This document shows, piece by piece, positions 1 to 5,173 of a stretch of 5,173 bases of DNA. Origin of the DNA: an uncultured Gammaproteobacteria bacterium (lineage in GTDB: Bacteria; Pseudomonadota; Gammaproteobacteria; Steroidobacterales; GCA-2729495); contig CALGMY010000148.1 in NCBI GenBank assembly GCA_937958785.1, forward strand, positions 1 to 5,173. The letters run 5' to 3'. Under the pieces are notes generated by a model. It was not told where the DNA came from, made no database searches, and saw only the letters and a program-made list of their open reading frames with translations. Positions within the stretch are counted from its first letter, which is position 1. Each line of letters starts with the position of its first letter. A program made the position numbers and the translations under genes.

Positions 1-2
1 CC

Positions 3-1244
3 GAAGCCCTCGCCTACGGCGTGCCGGACCCCACCGGCGACGACCGCCAGCTGTACCAGGCCACCCGCGATCACCTCGCCCGCAAGCTGGGCGCCGATGG
101 CCGCTGGCCGCGGATCCTGCCCGTGGAAAGCGACCCCGCAACAGCCCCCGTCAAGGAGGTGATCGCGCTCGGGGATGACGTGGACCTGCTCCGGTTCCCC
201 TGGCTGCAGACCAACCCGGGCGATGCGGGCCCCTACATCACGGCCGGCACCGTCTTCATGGAGGACCCGGAACTCGGGCGCAACGTCGCCACCTACCGCT
301 GCCAGGTGAAGGGTCCGAGGCGGCTCGGGCTGAACTGCGAGATCGGCCAGCACGGCTGGACCTTCATCCAGCGGGCCCGCAAGCGTGGCGCGGCCACGGT
401 GCCCGCTGCCGTCGTGCTCGGCGTGGACCCCATCACCTTCTCGATCGGCACCTCCAAGCTCGGTGGCCTCGGCGAGGATGAGCTGGCCATCGCGGGCGGG
501 CTCCGCGGCAACCCCGTCGAACTCGTGCCCTGCGAGACCAGCCCCCTGCGGGTGCCGGCCCTTGCCGAGCTCGTCATCGAGGGCGAGGTCCCCGTGGGCG
601 ACGGCGAGGCCGAGGGTCCCTACGGGGAGGTCTACGGCTACATGGGCCTCAAGAAGCCCTGGAACTTCGTCCTCGACGTGCGGGCGATCACCCACCGCCG
701 CAACCCCTGGATCGTCAATTCCTTCGCGGGCATCACCAAGCTCACGATGAGCATGCCCCAGGCGGTCGCCAACTTCGTCAACTACCGGCGGATCATGCCG
801 AACCTGGTGGATCTCTACCGGCCGGTGGAGTCCAACGGCGTCGTGCTGGCCAGCATCGACAAGCGGCTCCCGGGCGACGGCATGGTGGCCGGCCAGCACC
901 TCGCGGCCGGCGACATGTTCGGCAAACTGGTCATCGTGGTGGACAAGGACGTGGACCTTCACAACAAGGAGCAGGTGTTCCATGCCCTCGGTACCCGCTG
1001 GCAGCCGCATCCCGCATCCCTGCTCATCCCGCACACGAAGGGTTTTCCCCTCGACCCGAGCGCACCGACCCGCTGGGTCACGAGCAAGATGGTGATCGAC
1101 GCCACCCGCCAGCTGCCGGCCGAGGGCGGACCGGCGGAGTGGCCGGGGGTGTCCCGGGTGCTGCTGAACGAGCAGAGTCCCGGAACGGAGGCCCTGGTGG
1201 ACAGCCGCTGGGCCGAGTACTGGAGGGACTGGCGGGGCGGCTAG
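3..1244 (+). CDS. UbiD-family prenyl-FMN-dependent (de)carboxylase, 5' partial
   Basis: UbiD-family enzymes reversibly decarboxylate aromatic or alpha,beta-unsaturated acids in the cytoplasm using prenylated FMN and a divalent metal. The reading frame is open from base 3 to the left edge. The GTG at 21 falls inside family sequence, so the real start and roughly 60-90 N-terminal residues (family members are about 450-500 aa) are outside the window. Counting the GTG at 21 as residue 1, the core motifs are intact: N88, H111 and E154 fit the metal/phosphate site, and R93 (in NVATYR) with E198 and E203 (in EGPYGE) fit the catalytic Arg-Glu-Glu set. The spacing agrees with E. coli UbiD and fungal Fdc1 as I remember them. 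The C-terminal SKMVIDAT motif is also typical. The substrate cannot be named, and I do not claim it is the ubiquinone-pathway UbiD. The stop codon (TAG, 1242-1244) interlocks with that of the convergent kinase-phosphatase gene. Confidence 0.93.
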   Translation, partial: EALAYGVPDPTGDDRQLYQATRDHLARKLGADGRWPRILPVESDPATAPVKEVIALGDDVDLLRFPWLQTNPGDAGPYITAGTVFMEDPELGRNVATYRCQVKGPRRLGLNCEIGQHGWTFIQRARKRGAATVPAAVVLGVDPITFSIGTSKLGGLGEDELAIAGGLRGNPVELVPCETSPLRVPALAELVIEGEVPVGDGEAEGPYGEVYGYMGLKKPWNFVLDVRAITHRRNPWIVNSFAGITKLTMSMPQAVANFVNYRRIMPNLVDLYRPVESNGVVLASIDKRLPGDGMVAGQHLAAGDMFGKLVIVVDKDVDLHNKEQVFHALGTRWQPHPASLLIPHTKGFPLDPSAPTRWVTSKMVIDATRQLPAEGGPAEWPGVSRVLLNEQSPGTEALVDSRWAEYWRDWRGG

Positions 1245-2341
1245 CGGCCGGTTGCCCGGCCGATGCCGAGCAGTGCCGGAAGCTGGTCCAGGTCCGGCAG
1301 GATGCGGTGGGCGCCCGCGCCCGAGAGCAGCGGTGAGTCGCCCGCGCCGGTGAGCACCCCGATCGCATAGAGCCCGGCCGCATGGCTGGCGCGGATATCG
1401 GCCACGGTGTCGCCGACGTACACGGTCTCCGCCGGGGCCACGCCCAGGCGCTCCATGCACAGGAGGATGCCTTCGGGGTCCGGCTTCCGGCGGGTGACAT
1501 CCCGCGCCGTCACCACGACCTCGAAATGGTCGAGCAGGCCGGCCTGCTCCAGCGGCCGGAAGGACTCGCCGCGGGATGCCGTGCAGATGCCGAGCTTCAG
1601 GCCCGCGGCCCTGAGCTCCTCGAGTACCACGCCGATCCCGGGATACACGAGGACGCACTCCTCCAGCACCGCGGGCCAGTGGGCCAGGGTCTCCCGGCGC
1701 AGCCGGGCGATGAACTCCTCGTCGGCGCCAAATCCCGCCGGGACGACGAGATCCCAGAAGTTCTCGCCGAAGTTCATCGTCCGCGCCACTGCCTCGGCAG
1801 ACACCGTCCAGCCGTACGCCTGCACAGCGCGCTCGGCCGCGAGCCGGTAGCCGTCGATCGAGTTGACCAGCGTGCCATCCACATCGAACAGCACTGCCCG
1901 GCAGGACCGGGTCGGGCTGGGCTGCAAGGTCACGAGGTCGCCGTCGGCCGCGCCAAGCGCGGCGCGCAGGCCGACCGCGGCGACGACCTCGACCTGGTCC
2001 GGCGCATAGCCGGGGACTTCGGGCAGCACGATGGCGGCGGTCAAGGGCGGCTGGCCGTGCGCCTCGGCGCGGACCGGGTAGCAGCGGGCGGCGCAGCCCG
2101 CCCCGTCTTCAGGAACGAGCCGCAGGCCCGCTGTGCCCGACAGCGCCTGCCAGGCGGGCAATGCGGCGGTCGTCACGGCGAGATTCAGCGTACCGGGATG
2201 GGGGTCGATGCCGAGTGCAGCCCGGAACTGGCGGGAAACCCAGGGCAGCCCCGTGAAGCCCGCGCCCCGGCCGAGTCCGGTACGGACCACTCCTGTAACC
2301 GGTGAGCCCGGCACTGCCTGTTCCATGGTGTGGTGTGCCAC
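1241..2341 (-). CDS. DUF120 (CTP-dependent riboflavin kinase, RibK-like) fused to HAD phosphatase
   Basis: This is a 366-aa two-domain protein. Residues about 15-140 match the archaeal RibK family, which phosphorylates riboflavin to FMN with CTP. Visible motifs are the glycine-rich GLGRGAGF (22-29), LGIDPHPGTLNL (43-54), in which T51 and N53 match the Mg/nucleotide-binding Thr and Asn of the Methanocaldococcus enzyme, AIVLPEVPGY (103-112), and VEVVAAVGLRAALGAADGD (117-135). Residues about 147-360 are a HAD hydrolase of the phosphoglycolate-phosphatase-like type with a helical cap. All four HAD motifs are present: D153/D155 in DVDGT, T254, K286 in RRKPDP, and D311/D315 in GDTVAD. A short linker, PSPTRS, joins the domains. 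The start is GTG at 2341; an ATG at 2326 is an alternative that also keeps the kinase domain whole. No signal peptide or membrane segment is seen, so it is probably cytoplasmic. The phosphatase substrate is unknown; FMN, a riboflavin precursor phosphate and a prenyl phosphate are all guesses. Confidence 0.9.
   Translation of the reverse strand: MAHHTMEQAVPGSPVTGVVRTGLGRGAGFTGLPWVSRQFRAALGIDPHPGTLNLAVTTAALPAWQALSGTAGLRLVPEDGAGCAARCYPVRAEAHGQPPLTAAIVLPEVPGYAPDQVEVVAAVGLRAALGAADGDLVTLQPSPTRSCRAVLFDVDGTLVNSIDGYRLAAERAVQAYGWTVSAEAVARTMNFGENFWDLVVPAGFGADEEFIARLRRETLAHWPAVLEECVLVYPGIGVVLEELRAAGLKLGICTASRGESFRPLEQAGLLDHFEVVVTARDVTRRKPDPEGILLCMERLGVAPAETVYVGDTVADIRASHAAGLYAIGVLTGAGDSPLLSGAGAHRILPDLDQLPALLGIGRATGR
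1245..1262. other. Perfect GC hairpin at convergent stop codons
   Basis: CGGCCGG-TTGC-CCGGCCG forms a 7-bp all-GC stem with a 4-base loop. It begins at the base right after the decarboxylase stop codon and lies within the last codons of the opposing gene. There is no T-tract on the plus-strand side, so it is not a classic intrinsic terminator. It could pause transcription or protect the decarboxylase mRNA 3' end. In GC-rich DNA such stems also arise by chance, so its function is unproven. Confidence 0.4.
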
Positions 2342-2363
2342 GGGCCCGGAGCCCGGGGCACTT

Positions 2364-2368
2364 CCTCC
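2364..2368 (-). promoter_or_regulatory. Possible displaced ribosome binding site of the RibK-HAD gene
   Basis: On the minus strand GGAGG lies 22 bases before the GTG at 2341, which is too far for a normal Shine-Dalgarno site. No better match precedes either the GTG or the ATG at 2326. A 5-bp inverted repeat (CGGGC at 2341-2345, GCCCG at 2351-2355) lies between them and could shorten the effective distance or hide the start. There is no in-frame start codon upstream before a TAA stop near 2387-2389. Confidence 0.25.
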
Positions 2369-2371
2369 GGC

Positions 2372-2380
2372 TGCTAGACT
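2372..2380 (+). promoter_or_regulatory. Candidate extended -10 promoter for the SDR-MFS pair
   Basis: TGC-TAGACT resembles an extended -10 element (TGn followed by TAnnnT). It sits 30 bases before the SDR start codon, within the only intergenic gap of the window, between two divergent genes. Its position would give a leader of roughly 20-25 bases. No convincing -35 hexamer is seen upstream, where the sequence is a run of G and C. This is a weak call based on motif and location. Confidence 0.35.
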
Positions 2381-2396
2381 ACCCCTTTACCGCCAC

Positions 2397-2400
2397 AGGA
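2397..2400 (+). promoter_or_regulatory. Ribosome binding site of the SDR gene
   Basis: AGGA lies 10 bases before the ATG at 2411, an acceptable though slightly long spacing. It supports this start, which also places the Rossmann glycine motif at residue 7 as expected for the family. Confidence 0.5.
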
Positions 2401-2410
2401 CGTTCCCCAG

Positions 2411-3277
2411 ATGAAGATCGCGATCGTCGGTGCCGCCTACACCGGCCTGGCCGCAGCCAGGCATTTCCGCAGCCAGGGCCACCAGGTCAGCGTGTCCACC
2501 ACCCGTCCCGACCGGGTGGCGGAGCTGGCCCCGGTCGCGACCGAGGTCGTCGTGACCAAGGGGAGCGACGTCGCCGGCATGCAGAAGCTGATAGCCGGCG
2601 CGGATGCCGTCGTCCTGACCATGGCGGGTGGCCTCGGCGTGAAGGACGGGAAGCCCTACATGGACCCCGTCGCGTACCGGGATTCCTACGTGGGCACGGC
2701 CGACGGGCTCATTGCGTCCCTGCCGGCGGCCCCGCGCCTGCGGGCCATCGTGTTCTGCAGTTCGCTGAATGCCTACGGCGATGCCCACGGGGTGTCGCCG
2801 GTGCTGGAGAGCACGCCGCCGAACGCGGCCTCCCCGGCCGCCCAGGTCTACATCGAGACCGAGCAGAAGCTCGCGGCCCTGGGCACCGACACCCTGCGGG
2901 TGTGCAATTTCCGCACCGGCACGATCTACGGCCCGGGCCGCGAACATCGCAACGAGCTGCGGGCCATCGCCGGCAAGCAGATTCCCTTCGATGGCCAGTC
3001 CGACGCGATGCTCGTGCACCGGGACGACGTGGTGCGGGCCATCGACTTCGCGATCAGCCGGCAGCTCTCCGGGCTCTTCAACCTCTTCAACGACATCCCG
3101 GAGAACAAGCAGGACTTCTTCGCCCGCATCGCGCAGCGTGAGGGCCTTGCCCCGGTGACCTGGCTCGGCGTCGTCAAGGGGCCGAAAGGCGTGTCGAACG
3201 CGCGGATCAAGGACGCGGGATTCAGCTTCGCGGATCCCGTGGGCGCCCGGGAAGGCGAGGACCTGCTCGCCCGGTGA
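2411..3277 (+). CDS. Atypical SDR / NAD(P)-dependent epimerase-like protein
   Basis: This 288-aa protein has an extended-SDR Rossmann fold. The N-terminal MKIAIVGAAYTGLAAA carries a dinucleotide-binding turn (G7, G12) in the compact style of the YeeZ-like atypical SDRs. TTRPDR (30-35) after the second strand, with its arginines, hints at NADP preference. Further family landmarks are CSSLNAYGD (116-124), FRTGTIYGPGR (167-177) and VHRDDVVRA (202-210). The canonical YxxxK catalytic pair is not conserved: in the expected place Y147 is followed four residues later by E151. Several atypical SDR groups lack this pair, so it may be a reductase with altered chemistry or a nucleotide-binding protein. 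The substrate is unknown. Its stop overlaps the start of the MFS gene by four bases (GTGA), so the two are probably co-transcribed and translationally coupled. Confidence 0.88.
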   Translation: MKIAIVGAAYTGLAAARHFRSQGHQVSVSTTRPDRVAELAPVATEVVVTKGSDVAGMQKLIAGADAVVLTMAGGLGVKDGKPYMDPVAYRDSYVGTADGLIASLPAAPRLRAIVFCSSLNAYGDAHGVSPVLESTPPNAASPAAQVYIETEQKLAALGTDTLRVCNFRTGTIYGPGREHRNELRAIAGKQIPFDGQSDAMLVHRDDVVRAIDFAISRQLSGLFNLFNDIPENKQDFFARIAQREGLAPVTWLGVVKGPKGVSNARIKDAGFSFADPVGAREGEDLLAR

Positions 3278-4488
3278 GCCTGCTGCCGGCGCCGGCCGTC
3301 TTTCGCAGCCGGGATTTCAGCCTCTACCTCACGGCCCGGTTCCTGTCTGCGCTGGCCATCCAGATGCAGAACGTGGCCGTGGGGTGGCTGGTCTACGACC
3401 TCACCCGGGACCCGCTGGCCCTCGGACTCGTCGGCCTCGTGTCCTTCCTGCCGGCCGTGGCACTCGCGCTCGTGACCGGCCATGTGGCCGACCGCCACGA
3501 CCGCCGGCTGGTCCTCGTGTCGTGCTACGTCCTCACGCTCGGCACGGCACTCGGGCTCCTCGCCATTGCCGTAACGGGATCCGGGGAGACCTGGCTCATT
3601 TACACCCTGCTGCTGGTGTTCGGCATCAGCAGGGCCTTCGCCAATCCGGCCGGCCAGGCCCTGGTGCCCAACCTGGTGCCCCCGGAGCAGCTGGGAACAG
3701 CCATCGCCTGGAACTCGACGGTGTGGCAGACCGCCACGATCGCGGGACCTGCCCTCGGGGGACTGCTCTACTACCTGGGGGCCGGGGTCGCGTTCGGGAG
3801 CGCGGCGGCGTGCTTCCTGGCCTGCTGCGTCCTGTTCGCCCTCATGGGAAGCCGCCCCCAGCCGAAGCCGGCGGATGTCACCTGGGAGACGCTGCTGGCC
3901 GGCATCCGCTTCATCCGCTCCCGGCCCGTCATCTTCGGTGCGATCTCCCTGGACCTCTTCGCCGTGCTCCTGGGCGGCGCCACCGCCCTGCTGCCGGTCT
4001 ACGCCCGGGACATCCTGCACGTCGGTCCCGGCGGCCTCGGCCTCCTGCGCAGCATGCCCGCCGTGGGGGCACTGCTCGTGGCGCTCTGGCTCGCCCAGCG
4101 CCCCCTGCAGTCGAAGAGTGGGCTGCGCATGTTCCAGGGCGTCGCCTTGTTCGGGGTGGCGACTATCGGCTTCGGCCTGTCCACCCACATCGTCCTGTCC
4201 TGCTTCTTCCTGTTCGTGCTGGGCGGCGCCGACATGATCAGCGTCTTCGTCCGCTCGACGCTGGTGCAGTTCGACACCCCGGATGCGATGCGCGGCCGGG
4301 TGGCCGCCGTGAACTCCGTCTTCATCGGGGCCTCGAACGAGCTCGGGGAATTCGAGTCCGGGGCCCTGGCGGCCGCCATCGGCACGGTGCCTGCGGTGGT
4401 GGTGGGCGGGGTCGGCACCCTCGCCGTCTGCGCCCTCTGGATGCGCTGGTTCCCGGCGCTCCGCTACCGGGACCGGCTGACGTCCTGA
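3274..4488 (+). CDS. Major facilitator superfamily exporter, MFS_3 / EntS-like
   Basis: This 404-aa inner-membrane protein has about twelve hydrophobic segments and a cytoplasmic central loop near residues 192-217. MFS motif A is clear in the loop after the second helix (GHVADRHDRR, 69-78). The N-terminal FRSRDFSLYLTARFLS and the DTPDAMRGRVAAVNSVF stretch (334-350) are typical of the MFS_3 group, which includes the enterobactin exporter EntS and many proton-driven drug or metabolite exporters. The start is GTG at 3274, overlapping the SDR stop. GAGG at 3257-3260 is a loosely spaced ribosome binding site, so coupling to the upstream gene is likely. The next in-frame methionine (residue 31) would remove the first helix. 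The substrate is unknown. The pairing with an SDR suggests export of a compound that the SDR modifies, but this is inference. Its 3' end overlaps the opposing yqjK-like gene by 25 bases. Confidence 0.93.
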   Translation: MSLLPAPAVFRSRDFSLYLTARFLSALAIQMQNVAVGWLVYDLTRDPLALGLVGLVSFLPAVALALVTGHVADRHDRRLVLVSCYVLTLGTALGLLAIAVTGSGETWLIYTLLLVFGISRAFANPAGQALVPNLVPPEQLGTAIAWNSTVWQTATIAGPALGGLLYYLGAGVAFGSAAACFLACCVLFALMGSRPQPKPADVTWETLLAGIRFIRSRPVIFGAISLDLFAVLLGGATALLPVYARDILHVGPGGLGLLRSMPAVGALLVALWLAQRPLQSKSGLRMFQGVALFGVATIGFGLSTHIVLSCFFLFVLGGADMISVFVRSTLVQFDTPDAMRGRVAAVNSVFIGASNELGEFESGALAAAIGTVPAVVVGGVGTLAVCALWMRWFPALRYRDRLTS

Positions 4489-4793
4489 CGTTCCAGCAGG
4501 GTGCCGACCAGGCCCCGCAGGGCGCCGGTCTTCATGAGCGTCCCCAGCGCGGCCAGGCCCAGACCCAGCAGGCGCCGCGAGCGCTGGCGGCCGAGTGCCA
4601 GCGCGAGGCCGACACCCGCGGCGAGGATCACCGGGGGCGTGGCTACCCGCCGGATGGTGGCGAGCGCCTCGTCACCCCGGTTGAGCAGCACGCCGAGATT
4701 CCGGGCCCGGTCGTGGAGGTCGGCCCGCTCGGCCGCGGCCCGGGCCACCAGGGCCGTGCGCCGGCGGTGCAGCGCCGCTGCATCCTCGCTCAC
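4464..4793 (-). CDS. yqjK: YqjK-like small membrane protein
   Basis: This is a 109-aa protein. The Arg/Ala-rich charged N-terminal half (LHRRRTALVARAAAERADL, 8-26) is probably a helix or coiled coil. Hydrophobic stretches follow at about 53-67 and 74-87, with a basic RQRSRR between them. This layout and size match the YqjK family (about 100 aa), which normally follows yqjD and yqjE in proteobacteria; its function is unclear. The assignment rests on layout and on the adjacent YqjE-like gene more than on any strict motif. The start is GTG at 4793, overlapping the upstream stop codon as GTGA, so translation is probably coupled. The stop lies inside the end of the convergent MFS gene, which leaves no room for a dedicated terminator. 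Confidence 0.7.
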   Translation of the reverse strand: MSEDAAALHRRRTALVARAAAERADLHDRARNLGVLLNRGDEALATIRRVATPPVILAAGVGLALALGRQRSRRLLGLGLAALGTLMKTGALRGLVGTLLERQDVSRSR

Positions 4794-5173
4794 GGGCCGG
4801 AACCCCGCAGGTCCGTCTCGTCCCGCGCCAGCTCCCCGAGGGTCGCCTGCAGGAAGGGCGGCCGGTTCGCGAGGCGCGACCGCACGATGAGGCCGGAAGT
4901 GGCGGCCACGACCGCAAAGCCGCCCGTGACTCCCAGCGCAGCGAGCAGCCGGTGGGTGTCCCAGAACGCCAGGATGATGGTCAGGCCGGCGAACAGTGCC
5001 GCGAAGCCGGCACCGAGCAACCCCACGGCGCCCCAGAGCAGCAGGCCGGCGGTGCGCTGCACCTCCTCCCGGAGCTCGACGGTGAGGAGCTCGAGCCGGG
5101 TCCGGCCGACGCCCACCAGCGTCGCCAGCAGGGCACTGACCGAACCCTGCAGCCGACGGAAGGGGCCCTGCAC
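4790..5173 (-). CDS. yqjE: YqjE-like phage-holin-fold membrane protein, possibly 5' partial
   Basis: The visible 127 residues match the YqjE / 'phage holin family' proteins (holin superfamily III). An amphipathic N-terminal helix contains TRLELLTVELREE (25-37), the family signature. Two membrane helices follow at about 44-71 and 77-97, then a C-terminal PPFLQATLGELARDETDL (105-122), which matches the conserved tail. Despite the family name it is a chromosomal envelope protein rather than a lysis gene. In enterobacteria it sits in the yqjD-yqjE-yqjK operon. The GTG at 5173 is the last codon of the window, so it may be the true start or an internal valine, with a few residues lying beyond the edge. 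Nothing phage-like surrounds it. Confidence 0.8.
   Translation of the reverse strand: MQGPFRRLQGSVSALLATLVGVGRTRLELLTVELREEVQRTAGLLLWGAVGLLGAGFAALFAGLTIILAFWDTHRLLAALGVTGGFAVVAATSGLIVRSRLANRPPFLQATLGELARDETDLRGSGP

Noticed and set aside
21..23. GTG at 21 as the true start of the decarboxylase
   Set aside because: The frame stays open to the window edge and the sequence there aligns inside the UbiD family N-terminal domain, so the gene is cut by the window rather than starting there.
1382..2305. Long open frame (307 codons) on the plus strand opposite the RibK-HAD gene
   Set aside because: It lies wholly antisense to a gene with clear domain motifs. Its translation is low-complexity, rich in Arg, Gly, Ala, Gln and His, with no recognisable family, as expected of shadow frames in GC-rich DNA.
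2342..2410. FMN riboswitch in the divergent spacer
   Set aside because: The spacer is under 70 bases, far shorter than the FMN aptamer, and I see none of its conserved multi-stem pattern.
2302..3141. 279-codon plus-strand frame overlapping the SDR gene
   Set aside because: It is another frame of the SDR gene, with Arg/Gly/Pro-rich translation and no motif; the SDR frame has a ribosome binding site and family landmarks.
2926..4188. 420-codon minus-strand open frame across the SDR and MFS genes
   Set aside because: It is antisense to two well-supported genes. Its sequence is dominated by Gly, Gln, Glu, His and Arg with no domain, which is a GC-bias artefact.
4480..4491. ACGTC-CT-GACGT inverted repeat at the end of the MFS gene as a terminator
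   Set aside because: The 2-base gap is too short for a full 5-bp RNA stem, there is no T-tract, and the stem is weak.
4790..5173. Prophage remnant or lysis gene suggested by the holin-like fold
   Set aside because: The protein has the YqjE signature and is coupled to a YqjK-like gene. No other phage gene, attachment site or change in composition is seen.

Overview
The window is very GC-rich and almost fully coding. It holds six protein genes, a single intergenic gap of about 70 bases, and no RNA genes, mobile elements or CRISPR. Strong third-position G/C bias, frequent GTG starts and a yqjE-yqjK gene pair suggest a high-GC proteobacterium, most likely a gammaproteobacterium. This is an inference from gene content, not a taxonomic proof.

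Layout. (1) The left end carries most of a UbiD-family decarboxylase on the plus strand, whose N-terminus lies outside the window. (2) Converging on it from the minus strand is a two-domain protein. Its N-terminus matches the archaeal-type CTP-dependent riboflavin kinase family (RibK, DUF120) and its C-terminus is a complete haloacid dehalogenase (HAD) phosphatase. The two genes share a CTAG in which both stop codons interlock, followed directly by a perfect 7-bp GC hairpin. (3) After a short divergent spacer, a plus-strand pair encodes an atypical NAD(P)-binding short-chain dehydrogenase/reductase (SDR) and an MFS_3-type exporter, joined by a GTGA stop/start overlap. (4) The right end carries a minus-strand pair, YqjE-like then YqjK-like membrane proteins, also joined by a GTGA overlap. 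It converges on the exporter gene with a 25-base tail-to-tail overlap.

How the genes may work together. UbiD enzymes need prenylated FMN, and the neighbouring fusion protein joins a probable FMN-forming kinase domain to a phosphatase domain, so the left half may form a flavin-related neighbourhood. The two genes are convergent rather than one operon, so this link is a hypothesis. The SDR/MFS pair is a separate transcription unit of unknown substrate. The YqjE/YqjK pair looks like unrelated core envelope genes.

The most interesting item is the RibK-HAD fusion. Bacteria normally make FMN with the unrelated RibF enzyme. A kinase plus phosphatase fusion acting on flavin is known in plants, but that one is built from a RibF-type kinase and has the opposite domain order.
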